Positions 33,014 to 44,825 of a DNA stretch of 64,000 nucleotides are shown here, piece by piece (the stretch's first letter is position 1; the number at the start of each line of letters is the position of its first letter). The DNA is from Thermohalobaculum sp039822785 (GTDB taxonomy: Bacteria; Pseudomonadota; Alphaproteobacteria; Rhodobacterales; Rhodobacteraceae): positions 62,001-126,000 of the forward strand of contig JBCBMO010000004.1 in assembly GCA_039822785.1 (NCBI GenBank), written 5' to 3'. Position numbers and translations under genes: made by a program. The notes beneath the pieces are model-generated. The model was not told the DNA's origin, searched no databases, and was given only the letters and a program-made list of their open reading frames with translations.

Positions 33014-33277
33014 CGCCACCGCCCGCCCGTCACCGCAAGCGGTGCCTGAGGATGGCACGGGTCATCGGCAGCGTGGCCCCCCTCGGTCGCCCTCATGCAT
33101 CATAGGGCAGGCGCCCGGCTCGCCTTTGCCGCCTCCCTCTCACCGTCGGGCGGGGTTTGCGGGAGAGAAACCGCGAGCCTGTTCTGCGTCGCCTGATGGG
33201 CCGTCAGTGGCCTTGGCGACAGGGTGCCCGGCAGCCTAGAACGGAGCGACAGCAGGATGCCGAAAGGTGCAAGAGCG

Positions 33278-33913
33278 ATGCGCATCGCGGGGGTGATCTT
33301 GGCCGGGGGGCTCGCGCGGCGCATGGGCGGCGGCGACAAGGCGCTGTTGTCCCTCGCGGGGCGGCCGCTGCTTGGCCATGTCATCGACCGGCTGGCACCG
33401 CAGGTCGAGACCGTGGTGCTCAACGCCAACGGCGATCCCGACCGTTTCGCCCCCTTCGCGCTGCCTGTAGTCGCGGACACGGTGGAGGGGTTCGCCGGAC
33501 CGCTCGCCGGTGTGCTGGCCGCCATGCGCTGGGCGGCGCCGCAGGGGATCACCCATGTCGCCTCCGCCGCCGCGGATACGCCGTTCTTTCCCACCGACTA
33601 TGTCGCCCAGCTCGCCGCCGCCCTGACCGCCGAGACGCCGATCGCCATGGCGGCCACGGTGGAGCCCAAGCGCGGCCTCGGCGAGCATCCGACCTTCGCC
33701 CTCTGGCCCGTCGATCTGGCGGACGACCTGGAGGACGCGCTGACCCGCGGGGGCCTGCGCAAGATCATCGTCTGGGCCTCGCGCCATGGCATCGCCAGGG
33801 TGGAGTTCGCCGGCGACCGCCAGTTCTTCAACGTTAACACGCCCGAGGATCTGGCGGAGGCGGAGGGTATCGCCGCCGCCCGCGCCGGCCTGGGCGAGGG
33901 GTCTGCCGCATGA
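33278..33913 (+). CDS. mobA: Molybdenum cofactor guanylyltransferase
   Basis: A 211-residue nucleotidyltransferase. The N-terminal signature VILAGGLARRMGGGDKALL contains the GTP-binding LAGGxxxRMGGxDK, followed by FAGPLAGVLAAM, and AAADTPFFPTDYV holds the metal-binding Asp. It joins GMP to molybdopterin to give the bis-MGD precursor. ATG 33278 directly begins MRIAGVILAGG; an in-frame ATG at 33257 (MPKGARAMR) is the alternative. Overlaps mobB by 4 bp. Confidence 0.92.
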   Translation: MRIAGVILAGGLARRMGGGDKALLSLAGRPLLGHVIDRLAPQVETVVLNANGDPDRFAPFALPVVADTVEGFAGPLAGVLAAMRWAAPQGITHVASAAADTPFFPTDYVAQLAAALTAETPIAMAATVEPKRGLGEHPTFALWPVDLADDLEDALTRGGLRKIIVWASRHGIARVEFAGDRQFFNVNTPEDLAEAEGIAAARAGLGEGSAA

Positions 33914-34449
33914 TCGTCTACGGTGTCGTCGGGTGGAAGAACGCGGGCAAGACCACGCTGGTAGAACGGCTGGTGGCCGAGATCACGGGGCGCGGCTACA
34001 GCGTCTCCACCGTCAAGCACACGCACCACGGCGTGGATGTCGACCGCCCCGGCAAGGACAGCCACCGCCACCGCAAGGCGGGGGCAGGGCAGGTGATCCT
34101 GGCCTCCTCGGCGCGCTGGGCGCTGATGACCGAACTGCGCGGTGCGGCCGAGCCGCCGCTCGCCGAGTTGATCGGCCATCTCGAGCCGGTCGATCTGGTC
34201 ATCGTCGAGGGCTACAAGCGCGATTACCACCCAAAGATCGAGGCCTGGCGGGCTGAGACGGGGCAGCCGCTGATCGGCCTCGACGATCCCACGGTGCGCG
34301 CCGTGGCCACCAACGACACGGTGCCGGAGGGTCTCGACCGCCCCGTCATCGGTCTCGACGATATCCCGGCCATCGCCGATTTCCTGCTTGCCGATGCGGG
34401 CTTGGCGGGCCGCGCCCCCCTGCGCGGCGCGGCCGGGGGAGGGTCGTGA
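33910..34449 (+). CDS. mobB: Molybdopterin-guanine dinucleotide biosynthesis protein MobB
   Basis: A 179-residue P-loop GTPase: YGVVGWKNAGKTTLVERL (Walker A), STVKHTHHGVDVDRPGKDSH and VIVEGYKRDYHPKIE (Walker B-like VEG). MobB binds GTP and assists MobA. The ATG overlaps mobA (33910-33913). The last 20 residues are Ala/Gly-rich, and the stop overlaps the moeA start (GTGA, 34446-34449). Confidence 0.93.
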   Translation: MIVYGVVGWKNAGKTTLVERLVAEITGRGYSVSTVKHTHHGVDVDRPGKDSHRHRKAGAGQVILASSARWALMTELRGAAEPPLAELIGHLEPVDLVIVEGYKRDYHPKIEAWRAETGQPLIGLDDPTVRAVATNDTVPEGLDRPVIGLDDIPAIADFLLADAGLAGRAPLRGAAGGGS

Positions 34450-35708
34450 GCGGGAGAAACGACTGTTTCGCCCTGCCGCCCGGCACCCATTGGACCCCGG
34501 TGGACGAGACACTCGCTGCCCTGCGCGCCGCCGCCGAACCCGTCACCCCCGTGCGCCATCGGCCGCTGGCCGAGGCGGCCGGGCTGCGTCTTGCGCTGCC
34601 TGCAATCGCTGAGCGGGACAACCCGCCGGCCGATAACGCGGCCGTCGACGGCTATGCCTTCGCTCAGGCCGACATCGCGGGCCTGGCGACGGAAGGGGGT
34701 CGCGTGCGCCTGCCGCTCACCCCCGGCCGCGCCGCCGCCGACCGGCGGGCGTCGCGCGTCCTGGCGCCTGGCACGGCCATGCGGATCCTCACCGGCGCGT
34801 CCGTGCCTCACGGGGCGGATACGGTCGTCCTACAGGAGGACGCGCTGGCCGAGGGCGGCGCCGTCGCCTTTACGCCGCCCACAAAGCCTGGCGCCAATGT
34901 GCGGCGCCGCGGCGAGGATGCCGCCGTCGGCAGCGTCCTGCTGTCGCCGGGACACCGGCTCAAGCCCCAGGATCTCGCCCGACTGGCGGTCGCCGGCGTG
35001 GCGCAGGTCGGGGTCCATGCCCCCTTGCGCGTCGGCATCCTCTCGACCGGGGACGAGTTGCTCCAACCCGGCGAGGACCCCGCCGCCATAGGCATCTTCG
35101 ATGCTAACCGCCCCATGCTGGCCTCCCTCGCCGCTGCCTGGGGGTTTGACGCGGTCGACCTCGGTGCGGTGCCTGACCGGGCTGAGGCCGTGCGCGCGGC
35201 GCTCGACCGAGGTGCCGGCAGTGCGGACGTGATCTTGACCACCGGCGGCGCCTCCTCGGGCGACGAGGACCATGTGAGCCGCCTGCTGGGCGAGGAGGGG
35301 AGCCGCGCGATCTGGCGCATCGCCGTCAAACCCGGCCGGCCGCTCGCCTTGGGGCGATGGCAGGGCGTGCCGATCTTCGGCCTGCCGGGCAACCCGGTGG
35401 CGGCCTTCGTCTGCGCCCTGGTCTTCGCCCGCCCCGCGCTGGAGGTCATGGCCGGCGGCACCTGGCCCGACCCGGTCGCCTACCCGCTGCCCGCGGGCTT
35501 TGCCATGCGCAAGAAGGGCGGGCGGCGGGAGTACCTGCGCGCACGGCTGGCCGACGGGCGCGTCGAGCGCTTCCACTCCGAGGGCTCGGGCCTGGTAGGC
35601 GGGCTGAGCTGGGCCGACGGGCTGGTGGAGCTGCCCGACGAGGCCATGAGCCTGGCAGAGGGCGATCCCGTGCGTTTCCTGCCCTGGGCCAGCTTCGGTC
35701 TGGCGTGA
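34446..35708 (+). CDS. moeA: Molybdopterin molybdotransferase MoeA
   Basis: A 420-residue MoeA starting with GTG that overlaps the mobB stop. Motifs: DNPPADNAAVDGYAF, MRILTGASVPHGADTVVLQE, RVGILSTGDELLQPGE, IFDANRPML, TTGGASSGDEDHV and FGLPGNPVAAFV. It inserts molybdenum into MPT-AMP. It completes the mobA-mobB-moeA run. Confidence 0.95.
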   Translation: MSGRNDCFALPPGTHWTPVDETLAALRAAAEPVTPVRHRPLAEAAGLRLALPAIAERDNPPADNAAVDGYAFAQADIAGLATEGGRVRLPLTPGRAAADRRASRVLAPGTAMRILTGASVPHGADTVVLQEDALAEGGAVAFTPPTKPGANVRRRGEDAAVGSVLLSPGHRLKPQDLARLAVAGVAQVGVHAPLRVGILSTGDELLQPGEDPAAIGIFDANRPMLASLAAAWGFDAVDLGAVPDRAEAVRAALDRGAGSADVILTTGGASSGDEDHVSRLLGEEGSRAIWRIAVKPGRPLALGRWQGVPIFGLPGNPVAAFVCALVFARPALEVMAGGTWPDPVAYPLPAGFAMRKKGGRREYLRARLADGRVERFHSEGSGLVGGLSWADGLVELPDEAMSLAEGDPVRFLPWASFGLA

Positions 35709-36931
35709 CCAACCCCGAGAGCGATCAGCCCCCGATGCGTGCGGCCTTCGCGACGCGCGCGGGTCTGCTGACCGCCGCCTTCTACGCCGCGATCTTTGCC
35801 GGGCTGGGCGTCCATCTGCCGTTCTGGCCGGTCTGGCTGGCGGATTGGGGGCTGAGCACGGCGGAGATCGGCACCTACCTCGGGATCGCGCTGGTGGTGC
35901 GGATCGCCTTTAACGCCCTGGTGGGGGTGATCGCCGATCGCTACGCGCTGCGCCGGGCGATGATGGCGCTTTGCGGGGTGGCCGCTGCGGCGACCTTCCT
36001 GGCCCACTTGGCGGCGGAGACCAAGGCCCTCCTCTTCCTGCTGACCCTGGCGGTGACGGCGACGCTCTCGCCCATGGTGCCGCTCGGCGAGGCGCTGGGC
36101 CTGCGTGCCGCCGCGATGCATGGTTTTGCCTATGCCCATGTCCGCGCGGTGGGGTCGCTGGCCTTTTTGCTCGCGAACCTGGGGCTTGGCTGGACCATCG
36201 GGCAGGTGGGCAGCGAGGCTGCTCTCTGGGCCATGGTGATCTCGTGCCTGGCGGTCGCGGGGCTCGGTGCGATCCACCCCGGCGGCGGCGCACCGCCCGG
36301 TGCGGGGGTCGGTGGTACACTGGGTGACACGGCAAAGCTGGGGGAGGCCTTGGCGCTCTTGGCCGACCGGCGCCTGGCGCTCTTTGCCCTGGCCGTGGCG
36401 CTGGGGCAGGGCAGCCATGCCACCTACTACCTCTATAGCGCGCTCGACTGGGGCGCGCGGGGGATCAGCCCTGCCACCGTCGGCGGGCTTTGGGCCATCG
36501 GGGTGGTGGCGGAGACGGCCTTGCTGCTGGGCCCCGGGCGCGCTTGGGTGGCGCGGCTCAGCCCCGGTCTCACGCTCGCCCTCGGCTTTGGTGCGGCGGC
36601 GCTGCGCTGGGGGGCGATGATGCTGGAGCCCTCGCTGGCGTTCCTCTGGCCGTTGCAGGGGCTCCATGCGCTCAGCTTCGGGCTCACGCATTTGGCCGCC
36701 ATGGCCTTCGTCGCCCAGGCCCTGCCGCTGCGCCTTCAGGCCAGCGGACAGGGGTTATTGATCGGGCTGATCAGCGGGCTCGCCATGGCACTGATGACCT
36801 TGGCAGCCGGTGCCGTGCAGGGCCCCTTTGGCATGATGGGGGCCTGGGCCGTGGCGGCGGGCGCGGCCGGCTTGGCCGCGCTCCTGTCGCTCGGCCTCAT
36901 GGGGCCGCCCGGCCGCCCAGCTCAGGCGTAG
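35705..36931 (+). CDS. MFS transporter, HcaT/MFS_1-like (PPP) family
   Basis: About 408 residues with 12 hydrophobic segments. The start AAFYAAIFAGLGVHLPFWPVWL and the loop ISPATVGGLWAIGVVAETALLLGPG, with YYLYSALDWGARG, match phenylpropionate-permease-like MFS proteins (HcaT/LacY-like fold). The GTG at 35705 overlaps the moeA stop (GTGA); an ATG at 35735 would remove ten residues. The 3' end overlaps greA by 10 bp on the opposite strand. It probably belongs to the molybdenum operon by position only; substrate unknown. Confidence 0.85.
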   Translation: MTNPESDQPPMRAAFATRAGLLTAAFYAAIFAGLGVHLPFWPVWLADWGLSTAEIGTYLGIALVVRIAFNALVGVIADRYALRRAMMALCGVAAAATFLAHLAAETKALLFLLTLAVTATLSPMVPLGEALGLRAAAMHGFAYAHVRAVGSLAFLLANLGLGWTIGQVGSEAALWAMVISCLAVAGLGAIHPGGGAPPGAGVGGTLGDTAKLGEALALLADRRLALFALAVALGQGSHATYYLYSALDWGARGISPATVGGLWAIGVVAETALLLGPGRAWVARLSPGLTLALGFGAAALRWGAMMLEPSLAFLWPLQGLHALSFGLTHLAAMAFVAQALPLRLQASGQGLLIGLISGLAMALMTLAAGAVQGPFGMMGAWAVAAGAAGLAALLSLGLMGPPGRPAQA

Positions 36932-37395
36932 CGGACCGAGAGGATCTCGTAGGCCTTCGAGCCGCGGGGGGTCTGTACCTCCACGCTGTCGCCCTCGTCC
37001 TTGCCGATCAGCGCCCGCGCCAGCGGCGAGAGCATGTTCAGCTTGTTCATCTCGATGTTCGCCTCGGTCTCGCCGACGATCTGATAGGTCTTCTCTTCCT
37101 CGGTATCCTCGTCGACCAGCTTCACCGTCGCGCCGAAGCGCACGGTGGTGCCGGTCATCTTGGACGGATCGATCACATCGGCGCGGCTGATCAGCCCCTC
37201 GAGCTCCTTGATCCGACCCTCGATGAAGCTCTGGCGCTCCCGCGCTGCGTGATACTCCGCGTTCTCCGACAGATCGCCGTGCTCGCGCGCCTCCGCGATC
37301 GCCGAGATCACCGCCGGGCGCTCGTCGTTCTTGAGGATCTTCAATTCGTCGTTGAGGGCGGCGTAGCCCTCTTTCGTCATTGGCACCTTGTCCAT
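36922..37395 (-). CDS. greA: Transcription elongation factor GreA
   Basis: A 157-residue GreA. The coiled-coil domain contains LNDELKILKNDERPAVISAI and REHGDLSENAEYHAARERQ, whose acidic tip reaches the RNA polymerase channel; the C-terminal FKBP-like domain ends LNMLSPLARALIGKDEGDS and EVQTPRGSKAYEILSVRY. It rescues backtracked polymerase by RNA cleavage. RBS ACTGGAGGGG is 5-8 nt upstream. Its leader carries an intrinsic terminator (37473-37506). Confidence 0.97.
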   Translation of the reverse strand: MDKVPMTKEGYAALNDELKILKNDERPAVISAIAEAREHGDLSENAEYHAARERQSFIEGRIKELEGLISRADVIDPSKMTGTTVRFGATVKLVDEDTEEEKTYQIVGETEANIEMNKLNMLSPLARALIGKDEGDSVEVQTPRGSKAYEILSVRYA

Positions 37396-37472
37396 GGTAC
37401 CCCTCCAGTATGCACCTCCATCGCGCCCGTCCGGGCTGGCCTCGCGGCGATGGCATGGATCGCAGGCGATGG

Positions 37473-37506
37473 AAAAAAACGGACCGCGCCTCCGTGGGCC
37501 GCGGTC
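37473..37506 (-). terminator. Intrinsic terminator inside the greA leader (attenuator-like)
   Basis: On the minus strand GACCGCG (37506-37500) pairs with CGCGGTC (37488-37482), loop 11 nt, followed by CGTTTTTTT (T-run 37479-37473). This is the clearest Rho-independent terminator in the window. It points toward greA, whose ATG lies 78 nt further on, and a good promoter lies only about 10-40 bp upstream. Most transcripts would stop here unless read through. Confidence 0.85.
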
Positions 37507-37515
37507 GGTGCTGAT

Positions 37516-37544
37516 TCTGTAGAACGCCCGCCCGCACGCCGCAA
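37516..37544 (-). promoter_or_regulatory. Sigma-70-type promoter for greA leader
   Basis: On the minus strand TTGCGG (37544-37539) and TACAGA (37521-37516) are separated by exactly 17 bp. The predicted start, about 37509, lies just before the terminator, giving a short leader RNA near 37 nt. Confidence 0.6.
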
Positions 37545-37613
37545 GGGTGGGTTTTCGCCCGCAACTCGCCCGCGCGACTTGCGGTGGTGCCCCGTCGTGG
37601 CATTGTCCGCGCC

Positions 37614-38792
37614 ATGCCGAACCTGCCCAAGACCCCGCCCCGCTTCGACCACGCCGCGCTCGATCAGCGGTTTCCCAGCATCGAGTACATGGCCCGCCGC
37701 GCCGCCCGGCGGATCCCGAAGTTCTCCTGGGATTACCTGATGGGCGGGATCGGAGAGGAAGCCGGGATCGCCCGCAATCGCGCTGCGCTGACTGGCGTGA
37801 CGCTGACGCCGCGGTATCTGGCCGACATGGGCGGGCCCGTTGCGATGGAGACCGAGTTGCTCGGCCGGCGTTGGGCCGCCCCCTTTGGCGTCGCCCCCGT
37901 CGGCTTTGGCGGGGTGATCTGGCCGAACGCCCCGCAGTACCTGGCGCGGGCGGCGGCGGCGGCGGGGGTCCCCTTCGCGCTGTCGACCGTCTCCACCGTC
38001 CGGTTGGAGGAGATCGCCGAGATCGCGGGACAGCACGCCTGGTATCAGCTCTATGCCATGGCGGATCCGGAGATGAACCGCGCGATCCTGAAGCGCGCAG
38101 AGGACGCTGGCTACGAGGTGCTGATTGTCACCGTCGATGTGCCGAAGAAGATGCGCCGCGACCACGATGTGGCGAACGGCTTCGGCATACCCCCGCGGAT
38201 CGACGCCCGCATGGTCTGGCGCGCCGCGATCCGGCCCGCCTGGTCGCTCGCGATCCTGCGGTCAGGCACGCCGCGGTTCGAGAACATCGTCCCGCATTTC
38301 CCCGAGGGTCTTTCGAACGCGGAGATGTCGAAGCGGTTTCAGGCTGAGCGCGATGGGCGTGTCTCAGCGGAGAAGATGGCCTGGTACCGCGATCTCTGGC
38401 CCGGAAAGCTGGTCGTGAAGGGTCTGCTGAGCCCGGAGGAATGCGTCGTGGCGCGCGATCTGGGCGCCGATGCGGTCGTCGTTTCGAACCACGGGGCCCG
38501 GCAAATCGACGCCGCCCCCTCATCGGTCGAGGTGCTGCCCGCGATCCGGCAAGCGGTCGGGTCGAGTTTCCCGCTGATCGCCGATGGTGGGGTGCGCACG
38601 GGCCTGGACGTGATGCGTCTCCTGGCGCTCGGCGCGGACTTCGTGATGGCGGGACGCGCCTTCTACCTCGCCGTCGCCGGGGCGGGAGAGGCTGGAGCCG
38701 CGCATGCCATGCATGTGCTGAAGGAGGAGCTGTCGATCACGATGGGCCAGCTCGGCTGCCGCGAGCCCCGCGATCTAGACCGCTTTCTCTGA
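37614..38792 (+). CDS. FMN-dependent alpha-hydroxyacid dehydrogenase (L-lactate dehydrogenase/glycolate oxidase family)
   Basis: A 392-residue TIM-barrel flavoprotein. FMN and catalytic elements: TLTPRYLADMGGPVAMETEL, APVGFGGVIWPNAPQYLARA, QLYAMADPEMN, LVVKGLLSPEE (Lys), SNHGARQIDAAPSSVEVLP (catalytic His, with HGAR in place of the more common HGGR) and ADGGVRTGLDVMRLLALGAD with the Arg. It oxidises an L-2-hydroxyacid. The ATG 37614 fits the family start; the in-frame GTG at 37584 is an alternative. It is divergent from greA. Confidence 0.9.
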   Translation: MPNLPKTPPRFDHAALDQRFPSIEYMARRAARRIPKFSWDYLMGGIGEEAGIARNRAALTGVTLTPRYLADMGGPVAMETELLGRRWAAPFGVAPVGFGGVIWPNAPQYLARAAAAAGVPFALSTVSTVRLEEIAEIAGQHAWYQLYAMADPEMNRAILKRAEDAGYEVLIVTVDVPKKMRRDHDVANGFGIPPRIDARMVWRAAIRPAWSLAILRSGTPRFENIVPHFPEGLSNAEMSKRFQAERDGRVSAEKMAWYRDLWPGKLVVKGLLSPEECVVARDLGADAVVVSNHGARQIDAAPSSVEVLPAIRQAVGSSFPLIADGGVRTGLDVMRLLALGADFVMAGRAFYLAVAGAGEAGAAHAMHVLKEELSITMGQLGCREPRDLDRFL

Positions 38793-38858
38793 AGCCCGAC
38801 ACTGGCCTTGGGCAGCTGCGTCAGGCGCCTGGCGCGGTGGCGCCGGTTCGGTGTGGCC

Positions 38859-39011
38859 TCAGGCGCCGAGGCGGAACTTGGGACGAAACGCCGGAACCTC
38901 GGTCTGCGCAGCGGCGAACAGACGGTAGAAAGCACTCGGCCGGCGGTAGTAGGCGATGCCTTGGGCACTCGACGCGGACGGAACGGCGAACTGACGGATG
39001 ATAGCAACCAC
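38859..39011 (-). CDS. Small 50-residue basic protein, GTG start, unknown function
   Basis: A GTG at 39011 with GGGAG 7 nt upstream opens 50 codons: MVAIIRQFAVPSASSAQGIA, then YYRRPSAFYRLFAAAQTEVP and AFRPKFRLGA, then TGA. Codon choice (ATC, TTC, GCC, CGT, CGC, GTT) matches strongly expressed genes of this genome, which argues for real translation although the frame is short. The peptide is basic and aromatic-rich, with no signal or TM segment. No family recognised. It lies between the FMN enzyme and carB. Confidence 0.5.
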   Translation of the reverse strand: MVAIIRQFAVPSASSAQGIAYYRRPSAFYRLFAAAQTEVPAFRPKFRLGA

Positions 39012-39445
39012 GGTGACACTCCCAACACCACAACCTCACTGATCACTGGATGCCGATGGGCCGTGGCGGGAATATGGCCGGCGCGAGTTACTTTCTGGGC
39101 ATTCGCCTTAAGGTTGTCTTCAGTTTGGACCTTGTTACCGGAACGGCACTGGCCTGGCTGTCGCTCTGCCCGCAGGGCTCTCCAGCAGGCTCGATCCTGG
39201 GACAAGGATCCTCATCTGAGACTGACCGGGCCCCCCACCCGCCCTGCTCTCATCATCGGGCGATTAACTAAATTCTCTCCTGCTCTTTACGTCCTACCTC
39301 GCCACCGTCCTGGATCTGCACCGAGGCGTCGCCGCCACGACGACTGCCCGATCAAACAAGGCTGAGCACGCCGCCCCACGGTCGTTGCCTGTCTCGACAA
39401 CCGGCCAACGACGGCGACCGCAACGGCCCTCGGTCGATAGACGCG
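39012..39445. other. 434-bp intergenic region between small ORF and carB
   Basis: No supported gene. The sequence is less GC-rich around 39080-39130 (ACTTTCTGGGCATTCGCCTT) and 39262-39290. It would hold the promoter of the small minus-strand ORF and the 3' end of carB. A 185-codon frame across 38808-39365 on the plus strand has poor codon use and no domain, so I reject it. Confidence 0.5.
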
Positions 39446-42778
<3,333 letters not shown>

Positions 42779-42971
42779 GGGGCGGGCTCCAATGGGAGAG
42801 TGGGTTAACGTGCCTTCAGGCAGGCCCGTCTATCCCGATGCAACGCTGTGCGACAAGGCCACGGCTTGTGGAACGCCAACGTCCGTGGGCGACCGTCGCG
42901 CAAGGTTCACCGACGGTTGGCATCATGGATGTCTGGATTGACCACAACCCATTTTGATTAGGAGAAGTTGG

Positions 42972-43292
42972 ATGGAAGCTGGTTCAGTAGACGCATGGCT
43001 GATGCTTCTTGGTTTGGGCATGCTGGCAGGCGCGGTTGGGCAGACCATTCGCGTTGTCGTTGGCCTAAAGAAAGCGATCGACGTCCAGCCTGGCGGCGCG
43101 AGTGATACGATCGACACGAAGCGCCTGGTCATTAGCCTACTCATCGGCGCCGCTGCCGGTGCGATCGCCGCCGTCCTTACCGTCACCGATGCTATGAGCA
43201 TTACGAGTCAAACGGTACTCGGCCTCGTTGCGGCGGGTTATGCAGGCACCGACTTCATCGAAGGCGTCATGAAGAAGGTCGTACCAGCCTGA
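42972..43292 (+). CDS. Small three-TM membrane protein, unknown (holin-like shape)
   Basis: A 106-residue protein with three hydrophobic segments: WLMLLGLGMLAGAVGQTIRV, VISLLIGAAAGAIAAVLTV and TVLGLVAAGYAGTDFIEG, and a short loop between (VGLKKAIDVQPGGASDTID). Size and topology recall holin-like or phage-derived small membrane proteins but no family is certain. RBS GGAGAAG precedes ATG. Base composition and codon use (for example GTTGGT, AAGAAA) are less GC-rich than neighbours, so recent acquisition is possible. Confidence 0.65.
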   Translation: MEAGSVDAWLMLLGLGMLAGAVGQTIRVVVGLKKAIDVQPGGASDTIDTKRLVISLLIGAAAGAIAAVLTVTDAMSITSQTVLGLVAAGYAGTDFIEGVMKKVVPA

Positions 43293-43365
43293 GCGCGGGC
43301 TGCGCCCCGGCAGACGGCAGCAGCGCCTTTTGCCCCTGCGCCCGACGTCTAGCTCGCGTGGCGGC

Positions 43366-44601
43366 TCAGGCGGCGACGATGTTGTGGGCGGGGCCGTAAG
43401 GGAAGCGGGTGATGTTCTCGGCCCCGTCATCGCCCACCACCAGGATGTCGTGCTCGCGGTAGCCGCCGGCGCCGGGCGTCCCCTCGGGGATTGTGAGCAT
43501 GGGCTCCATCGAGACGACGTGGCCAGGGGCGAGGACCGTGTCGATGTCCTCGCGAAGCTCGAGCCCCGCCTCGCGCCCGTAGTAGTGGCTGAGCACGCCG
43601 AAGGAGTGGCCGTAGCCGAAGCTGCGGTACTTCAGCAGGTCCCGCTCGGCGAGGAAGGCGTTCAGCTTGGCGCAGATGGCGGAGCATTTCGCGCCGGGCT
43701 TGATCAGCGAGAGGCCGAGTTCGTGGACGGCGACATTCGCCTCCCAGATCTTCAGGCTGGCCGCGTCGGGCTCGCCCAGGAACAGGGTCCGCTCTAGCGC
43801 GGTGTAGTAGCCCGAGATCATGGGGAAGGTGTTGAGCGAGAGGATGTCGCCCTTCTGCAGCCTCCGCCCGGTCACCGGGTTGTGCGCCCCGTCGGTGTTG
43901 AGGCCCGACTGGAACCAGACCCAGGTGTCGCGGTATTCGGCGCCCGGGAAGGCATCGGCGATGGCCAATTCCATCTTGTCACGCCCGGCCTGGGCGACGT
44001 CGATCTCGCGCACCCCTTCGGCGATGGCGCTGCGGATCGCGTAGCCGCCGATATCGGCCACCCGCGCGCCCTCCTTGATCAGGTCGATCTCGGCGGGGCT
44101 CTTGATCATCCGCTGGCTCATGGTGGCAGGGGCGACATCGACCGCCTCCGGCGCGCCGAGGAAGTCGGCCAGCTTCTCTGCCATGACGAGGCTCAGGTGA
44201 TCACCCTCCACGCCCACGCGGCGCGGACTGCCCGCGACCTCGGCCACCGCGCGCCAGAAGTTGTCGCGCTGCCAGTCGGTGTAGGTCAGCGTCTCGCAGG
44301 CGGCGCGGCGGGCGGGCTGGCCTGCGTCGATCATCGCGGCGATGGCGACTGCCCGGCTTTCGGTCACCACCAGCGCATAGGGTCGGCCGAAGGCGCAGTA
44401 GAGAAAGCCCGAGTAGTAGGCGATGTTCTGCATCGAGGTGAGGACCACCGCATCCGCCCGCGCCCGTCCCATAATCTGACGCAAGCCTGCGAGGCGCGCG
44501 TCGTATTCGGCCTGGGCGAAGGGCAGGGTGGCGGACGGTCCGTTGCGAAAGGCGACCGTGTCGGGCATCGCGGCGGCGAAGGGACTTTGGTCGCTGGCCA
44601 T
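43366..44601 (-). CDS. Creatinase (creatine amidinohydrolase)
   Basis: A 411-residue pita-bread fold M24B protein. It matches Pseudomonas creatinase throughout: NIAYYSGFLYCAFGRPYALV, TYTDWQRDNF, TWVWFQSGLNTDGAHNPVTG, YYTALERTLFL, YGHSFGVLSHYYGREAG and GGYREHDILVV. The catalytic residues I recall for the P. putida enzyme (His232, Glu262, Glu358) have equivalents at His240, Glu270 and Glu366, all shifted by exactly 8. It splits creatine to sarcosine and urea without metal. ATG 44601 is chosen because the longer upstream frame adds an unrelated stretch. Sarcosine oxidase and creatininase genes are not in the window. Confidence 0.92.
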   Translation of the reverse strand: MASDQSPFAAAMPDTVAFRNGPSATLPFAQAEYDARLAGLRQIMGRARADAVVLTSMQNIAYYSGFLYCAFGRPYALVVTESRAVAIAAMIDAGQPARRAACETLTYTDWQRDNFWRAVAEVAGSPRRVGVEGDHLSLVMAEKLADFLGAPEAVDVAPATMSQRMIKSPAEIDLIKEGARVADIGGYAIRSAIAEGVREIDVAQAGRDKMELAIADAFPGAEYRDTWVWFQSGLNTDGAHNPVTGRRLQKGDILSLNTFPMISGYYTALERTLFLGEPDAASLKIWEANVAVHELGLSLIKPGAKCSAICAKLNAFLAERDLLKYRSFGYGHSFGVLSHYYGREAGLELREDIDTVLAPGHVVSMEPMLTIPEGTPGAGGYREHDILVVGDDGAENITRFPYGPAHNIVAA

Positions 44602-44825
44602 GGGGGATCCTCTCGTTCTGTCAGGACGTTCGCGCCGAAAGCTCGGCGGCGCCATCAATAGCCAGCCCGGGCCCGATGTCCATGGTGCGGCGGGGGCAGC
44701 GCCGAGCGCAGCGCAGGGGCAGTGCCGAGGGCGGAAGGACCCCGCGAAATCGTCGACTGATTGCAGGCTTTGACTTTCCTTCAACCCCTCCGTGAAAGAT
44801 ACTTTGGGTGTGGAGGTAGCGCGTC

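Noticed and set aside
33014..33277. Hairpin CACCGC..GCGGTG near 33034 resembling part of the dispersed element; and GGGAGAGAAACC near 33161 recalling a riboswitch core
   Set aside because: The surrounding blocks of the repeat are missing, and no Moco, glycine or other riboswitch consensus could be completed.
38808..39365. 185-codon plus-strand ORF between the FMN enzyme and carB
   Set aside because: Rare codon use, no RBS, no domain; it is antisense to the better-supported 50-residue frame.
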